Part shown: in pieces, positions 46,366 through 59,122 of the stretch
Position numbering within the stretch: the stretch's first letter is position 1
Layout: every line of letters begins with the position of its first letter
DNA from: Carnegiea gigantea
Lineage: Eukaryota > Streptophyta > Magnoliopsida > Caryophyllales > Cactaceae
Direction: 5' to 3'
NCBI GenBank assembly: GCA_029747015.1
Contig: JAKOGI010000526.1
Coordinates: forward strand, 248,001 to 312,000
Length of the DNA stretch: 64,000 nt
The notes under the pieces: generated by a model
The model's database searches: none
What the model saw: only the letters and a program-made list of their open reading frames with translations
What the model was told of the DNA's origin: nothing
Made by a program: the position numbers and the translations under genes

Positions 46366-48199
46366 CTGATGATTGATAATTGATGGGGCCACTTACTTAT
46401 GTGACAAAACATTGCATAAAATGATTCCTTATATGAATATCATATTGATTGTTTATCGCTTGAGAAATATGTGAGTTTTCGAAGAGGACAGGCAATGTAC
46501 ATATCTAGTCTTTAAGAATCTCTCAACGTTTTATTGAAAATCGTTTGCTGGCAATTTGAAGCGACAGGGGTGGCCTCAGTTCTACTCCAAATATGTAATT
46601 TTTCTCGATTAGCGAAAGATTAAGAAGTTTTATTACATTTATTGGCTTAATGAATAATTTAAATTTTCGAGACCTCTCTTTAACAATTAGGTCGCTGATT
46701 ATTTATTCATCTAGCTTGGTTCTATTTTATTTTTATTTCGCTCCCCTATCTAATATTGCCAACGTTCGTTTAATAGAGGTTATGATAGCGTAATAATATA
46801 GCTTGCCTTGTTTTTATTAATAATATCGACATTATTGACATAACCACTTGAATTATTATTATTATTATTACTACTACTACTACTACTACTAGAATTGTGG
46901 CTATCTTTACCATAATTATTATTAACGATATTATTATGGTTATTACTTATTAACGAATTATCGTTAGCCCTTAAACTTTAGGTTGCGATACGGTTTAAGG
47001 CGATTTCATGAACATGGTCTCAGGTTCGAATTGAGTCCCAATCATATAATTATCATTAGTGATATAAAACCATAAAGGCATATTATGGTAGTAACTCCAA
47101 ATCCACAAAACTACTTATTCTTTTCCCTCTCCTTTAATAACCAAATCCTAGAATCTCACTAACTGCATACTTAGTTCATGATTTTCAAACATTTAAAACC
47201 ACTACATCTCCCTCCATTCTCCTCTCCGCCATCATCACTTAGAATTTAAATTTTGTCATCTACTTATACATCAACATAATACATATGCTTATACCTCTTT
47301 ATTTTTATTTGATTCTCACCAAAGATTTACTTAAACACCATTAAAACAACTTAAGTAAGCTTAAGCTTCACCCAGACATCTAACCTTAAATAACCAACTC
47401 ACGACAACACACACCCGATACACAAAATTTAACATCAATTCTTGTTAATTTCATTCAAATTTTCATTATAATTTACTTAAAAACACCAATTCAATCAAAA
47501 TTAAGCTTGTAGTTTTATTCCCAACTACAACCCAATCACCAAGCCATGAGCATAGCACAACATCCACATTAACCTTATGCATATATACACACATATTTCC
47601 TAATTTAATCATCACTTGACTCATTTAAACATTAATAACTCAACACAATTAACTTAAATATCATTCAAAGCCATAACCCTAATCCCTCAAGTTCATGGCC
47701 ACAACCCATCCACCCAACATTTATTTCACTTTAATCTCATTCCAATAGGCATTAAAATCAATCTCAACATCACCATAAACAACTAATGTTTCACATAATT
47801 TGCAAACCCTCGCTCACCACACTCATCCTAATCCCCCCATTCACAACTTAATTCAAACAACCACAATAATTCAAGAACTTTGCAAATAAATACTCATCAA
47901 TGTTAGTTACATCATTTGATACAAAAATTCAGATTCAAAACATGAAAAATTGAATTAAGGAGAGTTAGGATTTTCACCTCTCAACCACTCAAACACACAC
48001 ATAAGGAGTTGAAGAAGAAGACCGTTAGGACGGCGGCACTGGCGGCGGACTCCGCTGAGGCTGGGCGGTGGCGCTGGCGCCATCAAACGGCTGATGTGCG
48101 GTAGTGGGCCACAGGCAGGGGGGCTAGTGAACAGGGCAGAAGCAGAGGACGGGGGGTGTCGAGCTGGGCAGGGAAATTTGGGGGGGTTTGGGCTGATTT
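46366..48199 (+). repeat. Left arm of a large inverted repeat
   Basis: This stretch matches 61927-63737 in reverse complement along its whole length. Examples are TAATTTTTCTCGATTAG at 46608 against CTAATCGAGAAAAATTAC at 63496, GACGGCGGCAC at 48029 against GTGCCGCCGTC at 62079, and GTAGTGGGCC near 48102 against GGCCCACTACC at 62010. Identity by eye is roughly 80-85 percent with small indels. It has no recognisable ORF. Its inner end is GC-rich and its body is AT-rich. Confidence 0.85.
46852..46891. repeat. ATT/CTA trinucleotide repeats
   Basis: A run of ATT units passes into a run of CTA units inside the left arm. The right arm has a shorter, degenerate version near 63228-63250. Confidence 0.9.
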
Positions 48200-49769
48200 T
48201 TACTTCAAATTATCCTAATTATAAATTAACCAAGTTGGGTGCCGCATTTCAATTTAGCATTTTTTATGTATATGTATATATATTTGTACATCGCAGGTTG
48301 ACATGACGACGTGGCCACAAAATAGATTTTGTTACGCTCCTAAATAATTCATTAAAGTGCTAATAAATATTTGAATTGCCCACTGAATAAACATTAGCCA
48401 AATTAACAAGGACAAATTTGAAAAACAATAATGATACTACTACAAAAACGCTGCCGAACTCCGACGGAAAAAGCGACGCATTGGACAGACGTCAGGAAAT
48501 GTCAGAGTGACCGACGGGAAAACAGGCGGAACCCGACGGGAAAACAGGCGGGACCCGACGGAAATTCGAATTTTCGATGGGATTTCCAACGGAATTATGT
48601 TCCGACAGAAATTCCGACTGAAACCCGTCGGATTCCGTCGGTGGCCGTCGGTTTTGCTGTTGGACGTGGGCGCAAATCTCGAGCACACTTCGCTTCTCGG
48701 TTTTAAATTTAGAGGAGGGTTGATTTTATCCGGCATTTGCAAAGCGTAGAGAGAGAAGTGAGGTTCAAAAAGAGAGAGGGAGGAGAAGGAAGAGAGAGAA
48801 AGAGAGACTTGAAGGTTTTGGTGGTCGGAAAGTGTACGGTAAGTGATTATTTTTGTTAATTTGTTGTTTAAGGCTGAAATAATTAAGTTAATTCACTACA
48901 AGAAAAAGACGAAATAAAGACGGAATCAGCGACGAAAATCGGTTAATCAGCGACGGAATTTTCATATCAACGACGGAATTGACGACGGAATACGGCTGTC
49001 GGATTTTCGCTCGTCGCTGAGTACCCGACGACGGAATTTCAAAATTCCGTCGTCCGTGGCGACGGATTCAGCGACAGAAATTGCGACATACTTTATTTGG
49101 CGAGGAAAACTGGCGGGGCAGGGGGTGCCGACGGAATTAAAGTCCGTCGCCATTAGAGACGGAATTTGCGACGGAAATTTCGTCGCTGATGGCGACGGCT
49201 TACCGATTCCGTCGCCCCCCGGCCCAAAATTTTTTTTTTCTCTCCTTCCGTCGCCATTCCGTCGCAGACTCTCATTTTTTTTAAAAATAAAATCGCTTGT
49301 TTTTGATCATATCTGTACATACAAACGAATCCCTGCAAGAAATTTACAACATCTTCGCACTCCATCAACATCCAATGGCTTCGAATATGACTTCATTCGA
49401 AGCGTTCTCAACAATTTCAAGCCACACAAGGTGGAATTTCACATCGAACGCAACACTTCCAACCAAGGGTTTTCAATTCACAAACCAGAAGTTCCAAACA
49501 AACTCTCTACATATCACAAACTACAAGTTCAAAAAAAAGTCTGTACATATCACAAACCACAAATCCAAACAAACCAGAAGTTGATTGTCAGTAATTGAGT
49601 ATGAAGTTATATATATGTTTGCAGAAGAGGGAGAAGCAAGCGCGAAATGGGAGGGGAGCGAAATAAGCACTAGGGCGAGGGGAGTGGGGAGGGGAAGTAA
49701 GCAGCAAGAGATATACTTAGTGAAGAATCAAGTAGAAGAGGCACCAACTGAATGAAACCTGCAACCAAC

Positions 49770-51758
49770 TTAATCACCAAGGTCTTCCTCTTCCTCGTCG
49801 TCTTCCTCTTCCTCTTCCTCTGCCTCACCACCTTCCTCATTATCTTGCGAGAGATGAGTAAATGGTGGCTGAGATCCCGAGCCAGACGCCTGTTGCATTT
49901 GAAAGAAAGCTTGGAGGCACTGATCAATTCTCATCATTTGTTGGCTCAGTTGTTGGTTGCTTTGGGTGAGCAATCTGTTGGATTCTTTCAGTTGCTTACA
50001 TTTCTCCATAACTAACCGGTAGCTTTCAGCTTGTGAAGTTAGCTCACCCCCCAAGTTGGTTACTACACCCCTTAACTCATTGAACTCTTGTTGCGATGGC
50101 GTAGAACCGGTACCTGCTGACAGGCATTTCAGTGAAGTACGCATTAGTATTACAAGTAAGTAAATTCAATGTATAACCATGGTCGTTGAAACGTTAATAT
50201 GAAAACTGTACTGGATCTTTGAGTGGGACTGAAGTAACCGGATTCCCTTATGTTGACAGCCTCGTCCCCAATGCCGTAAATACGACCCTTCTTGTTGTTA
50301 AATGTCTTCACCCACAACTCATTTGGGTTTGGAAACGGCTGGTTTGGATCTTGAGAACTGTCATCCTCGGTCCCTTGAGAGTTGATAATATTTTGAAAAT
50401 CACGTTCAAAGGATTCCTACAATGTCGCAACATGCGCACGAAATTATGCATACTAAATATACTTGAAATAAAGTATACAAGTTCAGGGGGAAACTACCAA
50501 TGAATATTGAGAATAGCTAATTGCTTACATATGTTTGTTGTGATTTCTTATCAACCCAAGGGGCATCTTCTTTGCCCTAGAGTTTGTGAGTGCGACTGAA
50601 TAATTCAACAATGGTGGGCTCCGTCCCAAGTTGTTCCCTCTATGTACGTGCCAGAAAGAATGATGTCAAGCACAACACAAAATACAGTACTAAACTTAAA
50701 TAAATATATAGCAAACATTAATTCATTTACCAGACGCCGCCTATGCTCATACATAGGGATCGAGCCACAGGTGTGGAGAGATGGGCCACCACTTTCTGGA
50801 GTCCCCAGTCGGTTCTTCTGGGCTATTTCACGCAATTTCTTGTAATGTTCATTCATCCAGTGCTGTTGAAGTCCCTTCCATTGAGCATCACCGAGCCAAA
50901 CAGGCTTCTTGTTATGCTTCCTTGCTTTGCTAAAGAAGTCTCTCAAACGTGCATTGCCTCGGTTTTCAAAATTCCTTCTTATACGGCCCTCATGGATCGG
51001 ATCCCAAGTAAACCACTTCTGTAATCATGAAAACAAAAAACACATCAAATAATTCAATACTAATATAGCACGTTCACAGAAACTGTTAATACGAAGTCAC
51101 TGCAGTTACCTTGAACTCTCTAAACCATAAATCTCGTACTTGTTTGGGCACTTTGCTCCAAGTAGGCCAAGCTCCGTAAAATTTGCTTTGAAATATGAGC
51201 GAAATCCTACTAACAGTACCATCATTGGGGAGAAACCTAATTGAACATAACACATAAAATTCATTACTTTTTATGCAAAATTCATGTAGTACTTCATAAG
51301 ATATAACAAATGAAAACTTACCTGTTACCGTCTGACTCAATCCAAGTCTTAGCTCGAGTGCTTCCATGACTGGATTGTGCTTCACTTTCACCACTTCCAA
51401 TGTTCTCTTGGGACTAGTTTGTGTTAGGGGGAGTGGGTTGGGGAGTGGGTTGGAGAGTGGGCTGCACAGTGTGAACAACATGGGGGTTTGGAGGAATGTT
51501 GTAGGCAAATTGGCCATACATGGTGCTCTGGTTGGGAATGTATGAGGTCTGATGATGGAAAGCCCCAAATGGGGGAGGCAGTGGTCCTGAAATGCCTAGT
51601 ATGTAAGCAGCCATTGTTGCTCCTAGCTGAACTGGTATATGAGGTACCTGGGGGGAAGATAGATCAATGTCCATTGCAGTCGGATCAACGGCAGAGCTCC
51701 GACGCCCTCGTCCTCTACCTCGAGGAGAGGACTTTACTCGACGAGAACTTGAATCCAT
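49770..51758 (-). pseudogene. TNPA-like gene of inner CACTA, spliced, with stops
   Basis: The start MDSSSRRVKSSPRGRGRGRR at 51758 heads an exon to 51322 that contains a stop after TPPNTN. Further exons are 51236-51110 (FYGAWPTWSKVPKQVRDLWF), 51018-50731 (NARLRDFFSKARKHNKKPVW, GPSLHTCGSIPMYEHRRRL), about 50644-50530 (with a stop) and about 50420-50219. The last begins before 50144 and ends in Glu/Asp runs at 49770. Splice borders follow AG and GT. Domain order equals that of the outer element's gene at 59123-60964. Confidence 0.8.
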
Positions 51759-52232
51759 ACTTGAAATAGGTGACAACAACGCCAAGTACAAATATATAAT
51801 GATTGCACATGTAAACCGTTTTCCTCATACATCATAATAGGTACGTAGGTTGCACATATTTTGCAAAACTCATTCATACAATATAAGTAAAGTCAACACC
51901 AATTGTTTGACATGCAAAGTACTCATATACATAAGAATTCGTAACCACTCAATCATCTGCATCCTCATCCTCATCAATGTCATCGTCATCATCATCATAC
52001 AAATGCAAATTTTCTTCAGCTTCATCTGTTTCATTACTGTCATCCCACTCCCCCTCTTCATCATCCTCATCATTCTCTACCTCATCTATCTCGTCATTAC
52101 CCTGAATGAATGAAAATCCTATTTCATCATTAACCTCTTCCGGTGGTGCACTTTCATCCACTAATGATGCAAGGATGGCGTCATTCGCAGGTAGCAATGT
52201 TTATCGGTCTCGAACAGTTGAATATAATGCAC

Positions 52233-53626
52233 CTAAGGTGACATAACATGCTGTTTCATACATACGGGACATGCCAATTGGCCATTAGTACTCCACCCAG
52301 ATAACATTCCATATGTGGGAAAATCGTTGATGGTCCACATAAGTGCAGCCTTCATCTGAAATGTACGCCCCGTAGAAATATCATAAGTCTCAACTCCAAC
52401 ATCCCACAATTCTTTCAACTCATCAACAAGAGGTTGTAAATATACATCTATCTTATTTTTGGGATTTTTGGGCCCGGGGATTGCACAAGTTAAGAACATA
52501 AACGGTGTGGTCATACACAGTTCAGGGGGAAGGTTATAAGGTGTAACGACCACCGGCCAAATGGAGTATGATCTTGAAGACAATGTGTAAGGATTAAATC
52601 CATCAGCACATAAGCCAAGCCTTACATTCCGAGGCTCTGCAGCAAATTCAGGGTACTTGGTATCGAAATGTTTCCATGCTGCCTCATCTGATGGATGACA
52701 TAAAACACCGTCCTCACGTCGATGTTCATAATGCCATCTTATGTGCTCTGCACTACTTCTTGATGCGTACAACCTCTGCAGTCGAGGTTTTAACGACAAG
52801 TAATGCATCCTTGAGTATGACAATGGATTCTGATTCCTTTGTTGTGACCTTTGCCTCTTCCATCTTGAATGCCCACAAAACTTGCACGCATCCAGGTTCG
52901 CGTCCTCCTTATAAAATAGCATGCAACCTTTTCGGAAACAATCAATTTGGACCACATCGTTGCCGAGATCTTTAACAACCTTCTTCGTTTGCCCGTAGTT
53001 GGTAGGCACGCGGTTGTTAGGGGGACACATTTCTTTCATTAATTGAACAACTTCATTGAAACAATTTTGAGGCATATTATAATCAGATTTAATACTCAAC
53101 AGTCTCACCGCCGCAGATAGCTCATTGTGGGTGAAGCAGCCATCATATAAGGGTTGTTGAGCAGCTTGAACCATATTATAAAATGGTTCTCGGCAAGTGC
53201 TTGATCCCTCTTCCCTAACAATTTGATTTGCTATTATAGTATCATCAACTATGTCCTCCATCCGATCTATGTAGGATTCAGAATAGTCATTGTTAACATG
53301 ACTTGAACCTCCAACTTCGGGAATTTCACTATTTGGATACCCAGAATCATATTCCTGAGGTTCTATTTCCCCATGACTTATCCAAAACCAATACCCTTGC
53401 ACAAAACCTTATATATAAGGTGCAGCTTGACCTCATCAGGTGTCAAGTACACCCTATTTCTGCATTTCACACAAGGACATCTATACTTTCCCCCATTCAG
53501 AAACTCTGTCTGTGTACGTGCAAATTGATCGAATTCGTTTACTCCATTTAAAAATTCTTGCGTATAACCACTACAATCAGGCAGTAATCTATTATACATC
53601 CACCTACGATGTGGAGGACCATTCAT
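52233..53626 (-). pseudogene. TNP2-like transposase of inner CACTA, frameshifted and truncated
   Basis: The start MNGPPHRRWMYNRLLPDCSG parallels the outer element's transposase. CPCVKCRNRVYLTPDEVKLH follows. A frameshift near 53395 joins it to the 53402-52233 frame, which has CKFCGHSRWKRQRSQQRNQN, RNVRLGLCADGFNPYTLSSR, MCMTTPFMFLTCAIPGPK, LMWTINDFPTYGMLSGWST and CPVCMKQHVMSP, then stops. The half with LPYWKHQLLRHNLDVMHIEK in the outer copy is missing. A short acidic ORF (52197-51949, ending in Asp runs) corresponds to the TNP2 C-terminus. An internal deletion is therefore likely. Confidence 0.88.
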
Positions 53627-53837
53627 ATTCTGCTCAAAATAACAATAACCATATAAAGTATTTGATAAGAATTAATTTTAATTAAAATTATAATAATTAC
53701 ATAAATTATGTAATTATATATTATGTACGCTTACTTTAAAATTTCCACATGCACCCAAAAAAAAACTTACAAATAGGTGATAAATATACTTGCATTCTCA
53801 CGAGCATCACAACACTAATAATTCATACATAATTGAC

Positions 53838-54320
53838 CACTTTATTCCACCAACATATCAAATTTAAACTTAAAATTACCAAATCTAAGTGTACATTGCA
53901 TTGGGCGAAAACTTTAAACAAATATGAGCTACACCTTCATACACATTTGAACAAAATAATAAACTAAAGCATCTCAATCCACCAATATATCAACTTTCAA
54001 GTTCACATCACCAAACCTAAACCCTAAATTGCATTGAGCAAAATCTCCAACCAAATTTCGACAACATTATCAATTAAAACATTTCATTCCACCAACATAT
54101 GAAATTTCAACTTCATACTACCAAACCTCAACCCTAAATCACATTTACCAAATTCTTGTAACGAATTAGACCAATAACCTCACACAAATTGCACACTTCA
54201 ACAACATTATCAATGAAACCATTTCATTCCACCAATACATCAAACTTTAACTTCAAACTACCAAACCTAAACCCTAAATCGCATTAAACCAATAACCTCA
54301 CACAAACACCACATTTCAAC
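53838..54320. repeat. Four imperfect tandem units of 110-140 bp with telomere-like AAACCCTAAA
   Basis: Units start near 53841, 53972, 54085 and 54226, each with TCCACCAA(C/T)A(T/C)AT and then AC(C/T)AAACC. Three of the four contain AACCCTAAAT, one unit of the plant telomere repeat. They lie in the leader intron of the inner CACTA transposase. Confidence 0.75.
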
Positions 54321-54927
54321 ATGAATATGAACTAACTATGAAATTCTAACAATGTAATCCAAAAATTTGTAGAAATTTCAAGTTATTTAGTTGAGAAAAA
54401 TACCTCAATTAGCTTCAAAAAACCGGCGGTGGGGGGCGGCAGACGGAGGCCGGCGGCGAGGGGAGGTCATCGGCGGCGGCGGGTGGGCGGACGACCGCCG
54501 GCGGTGGCGGGGCACGGCGGGGAGGCGGTTGGTGGCTGGGCTGCTGCTGCTCACGGTGTCCCCCCCCTCTCTCTCCTCGACGCTTAGAAAATCAGCAAAA
54601 TGAAACCAGAGAAATCTGGTTTCATTTTATAGGGGTGGCGACGGAATGGCGACGAAAATTCCGTCGTTGCCCCCTGTTTTTGTTTAAAAAATTTTAGGCG
54701 GCAGAAATTCCATCGCCAATTTTTTTTAAAAAAAATTAATGATGGCGACGGAAATTCCGTCGCCATCATCAATTTTTGGCGACGGATTAAAATTTCCGTC
54801 GCCGTATCTGTCGTATAATCCGACTTTTTTGTAATACTATTTTTCTGTCGTCATTTCCGTCGCTAAATCTGTCGCTATTTTTTTCCGTCGCTGAATTCCG
54901 TCGTTAATATGAACTTTTTTAGTAGTG

Positions 54928-56544
54928 ACTGATGTTTTGTACGGTTTTAATTTTTCAAGTTTGACTACCGCCGCCGGTAATACCCTTGATTTTTCGGGTT
55001 TTAAAGGTTAGTAGAATTATTGCGCTTTAAAATTGTGTTAATTTTAATCTTGAAGCATGTTTGTTTAGTTTGATGTATTTATTTTTTCTGTACAATATTA
55101 ATGTGAATTGCGTTTATTTTTTATTTAATTTGTAAAATATGTTTATTAGAATAAGTGGAGTAAAACATGTTAAGTATGTACATCTAAAATGTTAATATGT
55201 TAAGCATGTATAATATATTTTGTTGATGTGAATAATTTAAGTAAAACAGGTTTGTTTATTATAGAATGTTAAATATGTCAAGCATGTATGTTTTTTGAAG
55301 TATGTTTAATTTTTGTATGATTTGTTTGATATGTTTAGAATTTTTTTTTTTTTGGCAATATGTATGTATGTTAAGTAAATATTAATTTAAGTTTGCTAAG
55401 TATGTTAATAGTATTTTGTTATTTTTGTTTGGGTTTGTTTGATTAGATGAAATGTTTAGTAAGTAGTTGAATTTGTGGTTGATATTTAATGAGGCTTATG
55501 TGGAAAAATAATATTGTTATGTGAAATTTATTATTTTTAGCATATATGTTTAATGACATTAATTGTTGTATTTTAGGTTTTGTGAGAATTTATTTTGATA
55601 GTGAAAAAGTATAGTGTAACTATAATTTAATATGTAATGTATGTTGATTTGAATAATTGAAATAGTTGTGAGTACGTAAGCATGTGTAATATATGTTTGG
55701 TTTTGTTAAATGGTTTAAGAATGTTAAGAATGTTTTTTTTTTTCGATTTGTTGTGTATATTAATTTTTGGCAAGTGTGTGAATAATATTCTTTTTTTCAG
55801 ATATGGTTAATTTTTCATATGATTTGGTTGGTTTAATATCAAAATTTTTTTTCGTAAAATATGGATGTGAATTACGTTAAATTTTAATTTTTTTTGTGAA
55901 GTGTATTTATTTAAATAAGTGGAGTAAAATATGATAAGTATGTACATTTGTAATAATTATATAATTATTATGAAATGTTGAAGTGTATTAGACATGTGTA
56001 ATGTATTTTGTTCTAGGGAATACTTTAAATTTCCAAAGTATGTTTGTATTTTGTTTGATTTGTGATATATATTAATGTTTGGTAAGTATGCCAAGTGTAT
56101 GTGTTTTTTAGGCATGTTAAGTATATATTGAGGTGTGTTAAGTATATATTAATTGAAGTTTGCTCATTATGTTAATTGTATTATATGTTATTAATTTGGT
56201 TTGGATTTATTTATTGGAATGAAGTACGATGTAATAATTTTATTTGTGTTTGATGCTTGATTACATTTATTTTTACAAACAATGTAGTGATGTGAAATTT
56301 TGGTTGAATTGTTTAAGTATGTTAAGTATGTTTATTTTTTGTTTAAGTATGTTGAGTGTGAAATAAATTATGTAATTTATGTTTTACGCTTAATTAGGTG
56401 TGTTATGATATATTTAATAGTTGTACTAAATATATTTTGATGTAATTCATATATATATGTTCAACTGGTTAAATAGATTTCTAAAAGATTTTGATTGCAA
56501 TTGCTTGTAGTTTACATAACAATTAAGGAAATCATATTAGCAAT
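54928..56544 (+). other. AT-rich leader intron of the outer CACTA transposase
   Basis: This is very T-rich on the plus strand with many TATGTTAAGTATG-like words and no gene. It ends in the acceptor TTGTAG at 56509, just before the transposase start. It continues the intron whose donor lies at about 48839, left of the nested element. Confidence 0.6.
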
Positions 56545-58965
56545 ATGGATGGGCCGTTGCATCGTCAATGGATGTATAGGAGAAGAAATCCTAATGGGCA
56601 TGGACTTAAAGATGAGTGGTTGATGGGAGTTAATATGTTTGATGAATTTGCACGAAATCAGGAGGAGTATAGAATTAATGGAGTTTATAGATGTCCATGT
56701 GTGAAGTGCAAGAATATACAATATTTTGCGCCTGACGTTGTAAAGTCTCATTTATATAGAAAGAGGTTTGTGAAGAATTATTGGTATTGGACAAGTCATG
56801 GGGAAGAAGATAATTCGGAAGTAGGGGGTGCAAGTAGTTCACATTCTATGAATTTTGATTACGATCACAACGATCATAATCATATGGAGAGCATGGTTCA
56901 TGCTGCCTTTCAAACTAATGAAATGAACATGAGCAGCCATCATGACGTAAATCCTGAGACATTTTATACTATGCTTGAATCTGCCCAAAGACCCTTGTAT
57001 GAGGGGTGCAATATAACTGAACTTGAAACATTTATGAGGCTACTTAGTATTAAATCGGGGCACAACATGTTTCAATGTTTCAATGAAGTTGCTGGCCTGA
57101 TGAAAGATATGTGCCCTTCTGAAAGTGGCATTCCAAAAAATTATCATCAGCAGCTCAGAAATGTGAGAGATTTAGGTATGGATGTTCAAGAAATTGATTA
57201 TTGTCCGCATAGTTGCACGCTTTATTATAAACAGGATGAGGGTTTGTCCGCATGCAAATTTTGTGGACATGCAAGACAATTACCAAAGAAATCCAACCAA
57301 CGAGGTCATAAGGATGTTTCATATGCTAAAATGCACTACTTGCCTTTAATCCCGAGATTGCAACGACTGTATGCCCCAAAAAAGACTGCCGTCCATATGA
57401 GATGGCATCATGAGCACCGCCAAGAATCGGGTGTTCTCCGGCATCCGTCGGATGGATTAGCTTGGAAGCATTTCGACCAAAAGTATCCAAATTTTACAGC
57501 AGAGCCTCGAAATGTAAGGTTAGGTCTTTGTGCTGATGGTTTCACACCATTTTCCATATCTGGAAGATCGTATTCTGTGTGGCCAATTGCTGTTATACCT
57601 TATAACTTGCCTCCAGATATGTGTATGACTACTCCATACATGTTTTTAAGTTGTATTATTCCGGGTCCAACAAATCCGAAGAACAGGATTGATGTGTACT
57701 TACAACCCTTAATTGATGAGTTGAAAATGCTGTGGGATGTTGGGGTAGATATATTTAATGTTTTAAGCGGCGGAACTTTTAGATTGCATGCCGCTTTGAT
57801 GTGGACTATTAATGATTTTCCCGCATATGGTATGCTATCTGGTTGGAGTACTCATGGGTTGTTAGCATGTCCGGTTTGTATGCATCAGAATTGTGCATTT
57901 TAGTTACAGCATGGCCGAAAGCCATCTTGGTTCGATTGCCATCGTCGGTTCTTGCCTCGTAATCATTGTTTTAGAGCTAATAAAGTTGCTTTTCGTAAAG
58001 GAAAGAGCATACACATTCACCCTCCCCGAAGGATTTCTGGTGAGATGTTGTCTGATACAATATCGACGTTGCCTAAAGTGACAACAGATATCCATTTTCA
58101 AATTCCGGGATTTGAGGAAAATGAACATAATTGGACAAAGAAAAGTATCTTTTGGGAGTTACCGTATTGGAAGCATCAACTTCTGAGGCATAACCTTGAT
58201 GTGATGCATATTGAAAAAAATTTCAGTGAAAATATTCTAAAAACAGTGATGGATGTTCCCGGAAAAACAAAGGATGATATCAAAGCAAGGATGAATATGT
58301 CTATTCTGTGTAGTAGGCAAGAGTTGAACTTGACTACAAGAGGGTCAACTGATAGATTGTGCAAGCCACAAGCCAAGTTTGCACTGTCGTTACCTCAAAA
58401 AAGGGCTGTCTGTCAATGGTTGCAGGAGGTTCATGTGCCTGATGGTTGTTGTTCTAATGTGGGAAATTGGGTGGATCCATCTAACACGAAGTTGTAAAAT
58501 ATGAAAAGTCATGATCATCATGTGTTTTTGGAGAATCTTCTTCCAGTAGCTTTTGCTGCTCTTCCGGAAGATGTTGATACTGTAACCCAAGTGGTATATG
58601 TTAAGTACCCTGAGGGGATATCAGGAAAAGCGAATTGATGGATAGTTATACCAAACAAATCTCGCTGTACTCCTAAAGATAAAGATAACCTAGAACTTGC
58701 CTATCAACAGTTAGGAATGACAACCATGAATGTGGATAATGTAATAGCCACAACATTAGTCGATGAAACTGCACAAGCTGATGATGTTGATGCACATGAT
58801 TGTTGTGATGATCATGATGGGAATGATGAACATGATGATGGTGATGAAGAGGATGAAGAAGGTAAATGGAATGATGAAGCTGAAGACACTGATGATGATG
58901 ATGATGAAAATATGGAATTTCAAAGTGGTGATGATGACGATGACGATGCATCCCACAATGATTGA
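56545..58965 (+). pseudogene. TNP2-like CACTA transposase, frameshifted and internally shortened
   Basis: The start MDGPLHRQWMYRRRNPNGHG is a typical transposase-associated domain start, preceded by a TTGTAG acceptor. The first frame (56545-57903) has CPCVKCKNIQ, then CKFCGHARQLPKK, RNVRLGLCADGF, MCMTTPYMFLSCIIPGP, LMWTINDFPAYGMLSGWSTH and the zinc-binding CPVCM. A frameshift near 57895 moves to 57904-58497 (LPYWKHQLLRHNLDVMHIEK). A stop at 58495 and a jump to an Asp-rich C-terminus (58717-58965) suggest that most of the C-terminal third is deleted. It would catalyse excision and insertion of CACTA elements if intact. Confidence 0.88.
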
Positions 58966-59122
58966 TTTAATCTTTTCGTTGTATGGATATTTATGCATGT
59001 GTATGTAGTTTTTCTTAATTACAAACCCAGAAAAACAATTGTATATATGTATTGTAATGTTTTCACTGACAATAGTATGAATATTTACGCGGTTGTATTT
59101 TTTTATTTTGTTCTTATTTGTT

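Larger units (their letters stand above)
48894..54927 (-). mobile_element. CACTA (En/Spm-type) transposon, inner, minus strand, nested in the outer CACTA
   Basis: The ends CACTACAAGAAAAAG and CTTTTTTAGTAGTG form the terminal inverted repeat. Flanking triplets are ATT and ACT, so the 3 bp target duplication has one mismatch. Both subterminal regions (48906-49265 and 54638-54910) are packed with GACGGAA / TTCCGTC units. Its genes read on the minus strand: a GC-rich leader near 54420-54600, TNP2-type transposase at 53626-52233, and a TNPA-like gene at 51758-49770. It is inserted in the 5' leader intron of the outer CACTA, in the opposite direction. Both genes are broken. Confidence 0.88.

Noticed and set aside
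48440..48742. Arg/Pro-rich ORFs on both strands near 48.5 kb
   Set aside because: They arise from CCGACGG subterminal repeats of the outer CACTA, not from a gene.
52676..52975. 99-residue plus-strand ORF
   Set aside because: Shadow of the TNP2-like transposase on the minus strand.
58673..58951. His-rich 92-residue ORF on the minus strand
   Set aside because: It is the antisense shadow of the Asp-rich transposase C-terminus (GAT repeats read as ATC/CAT).
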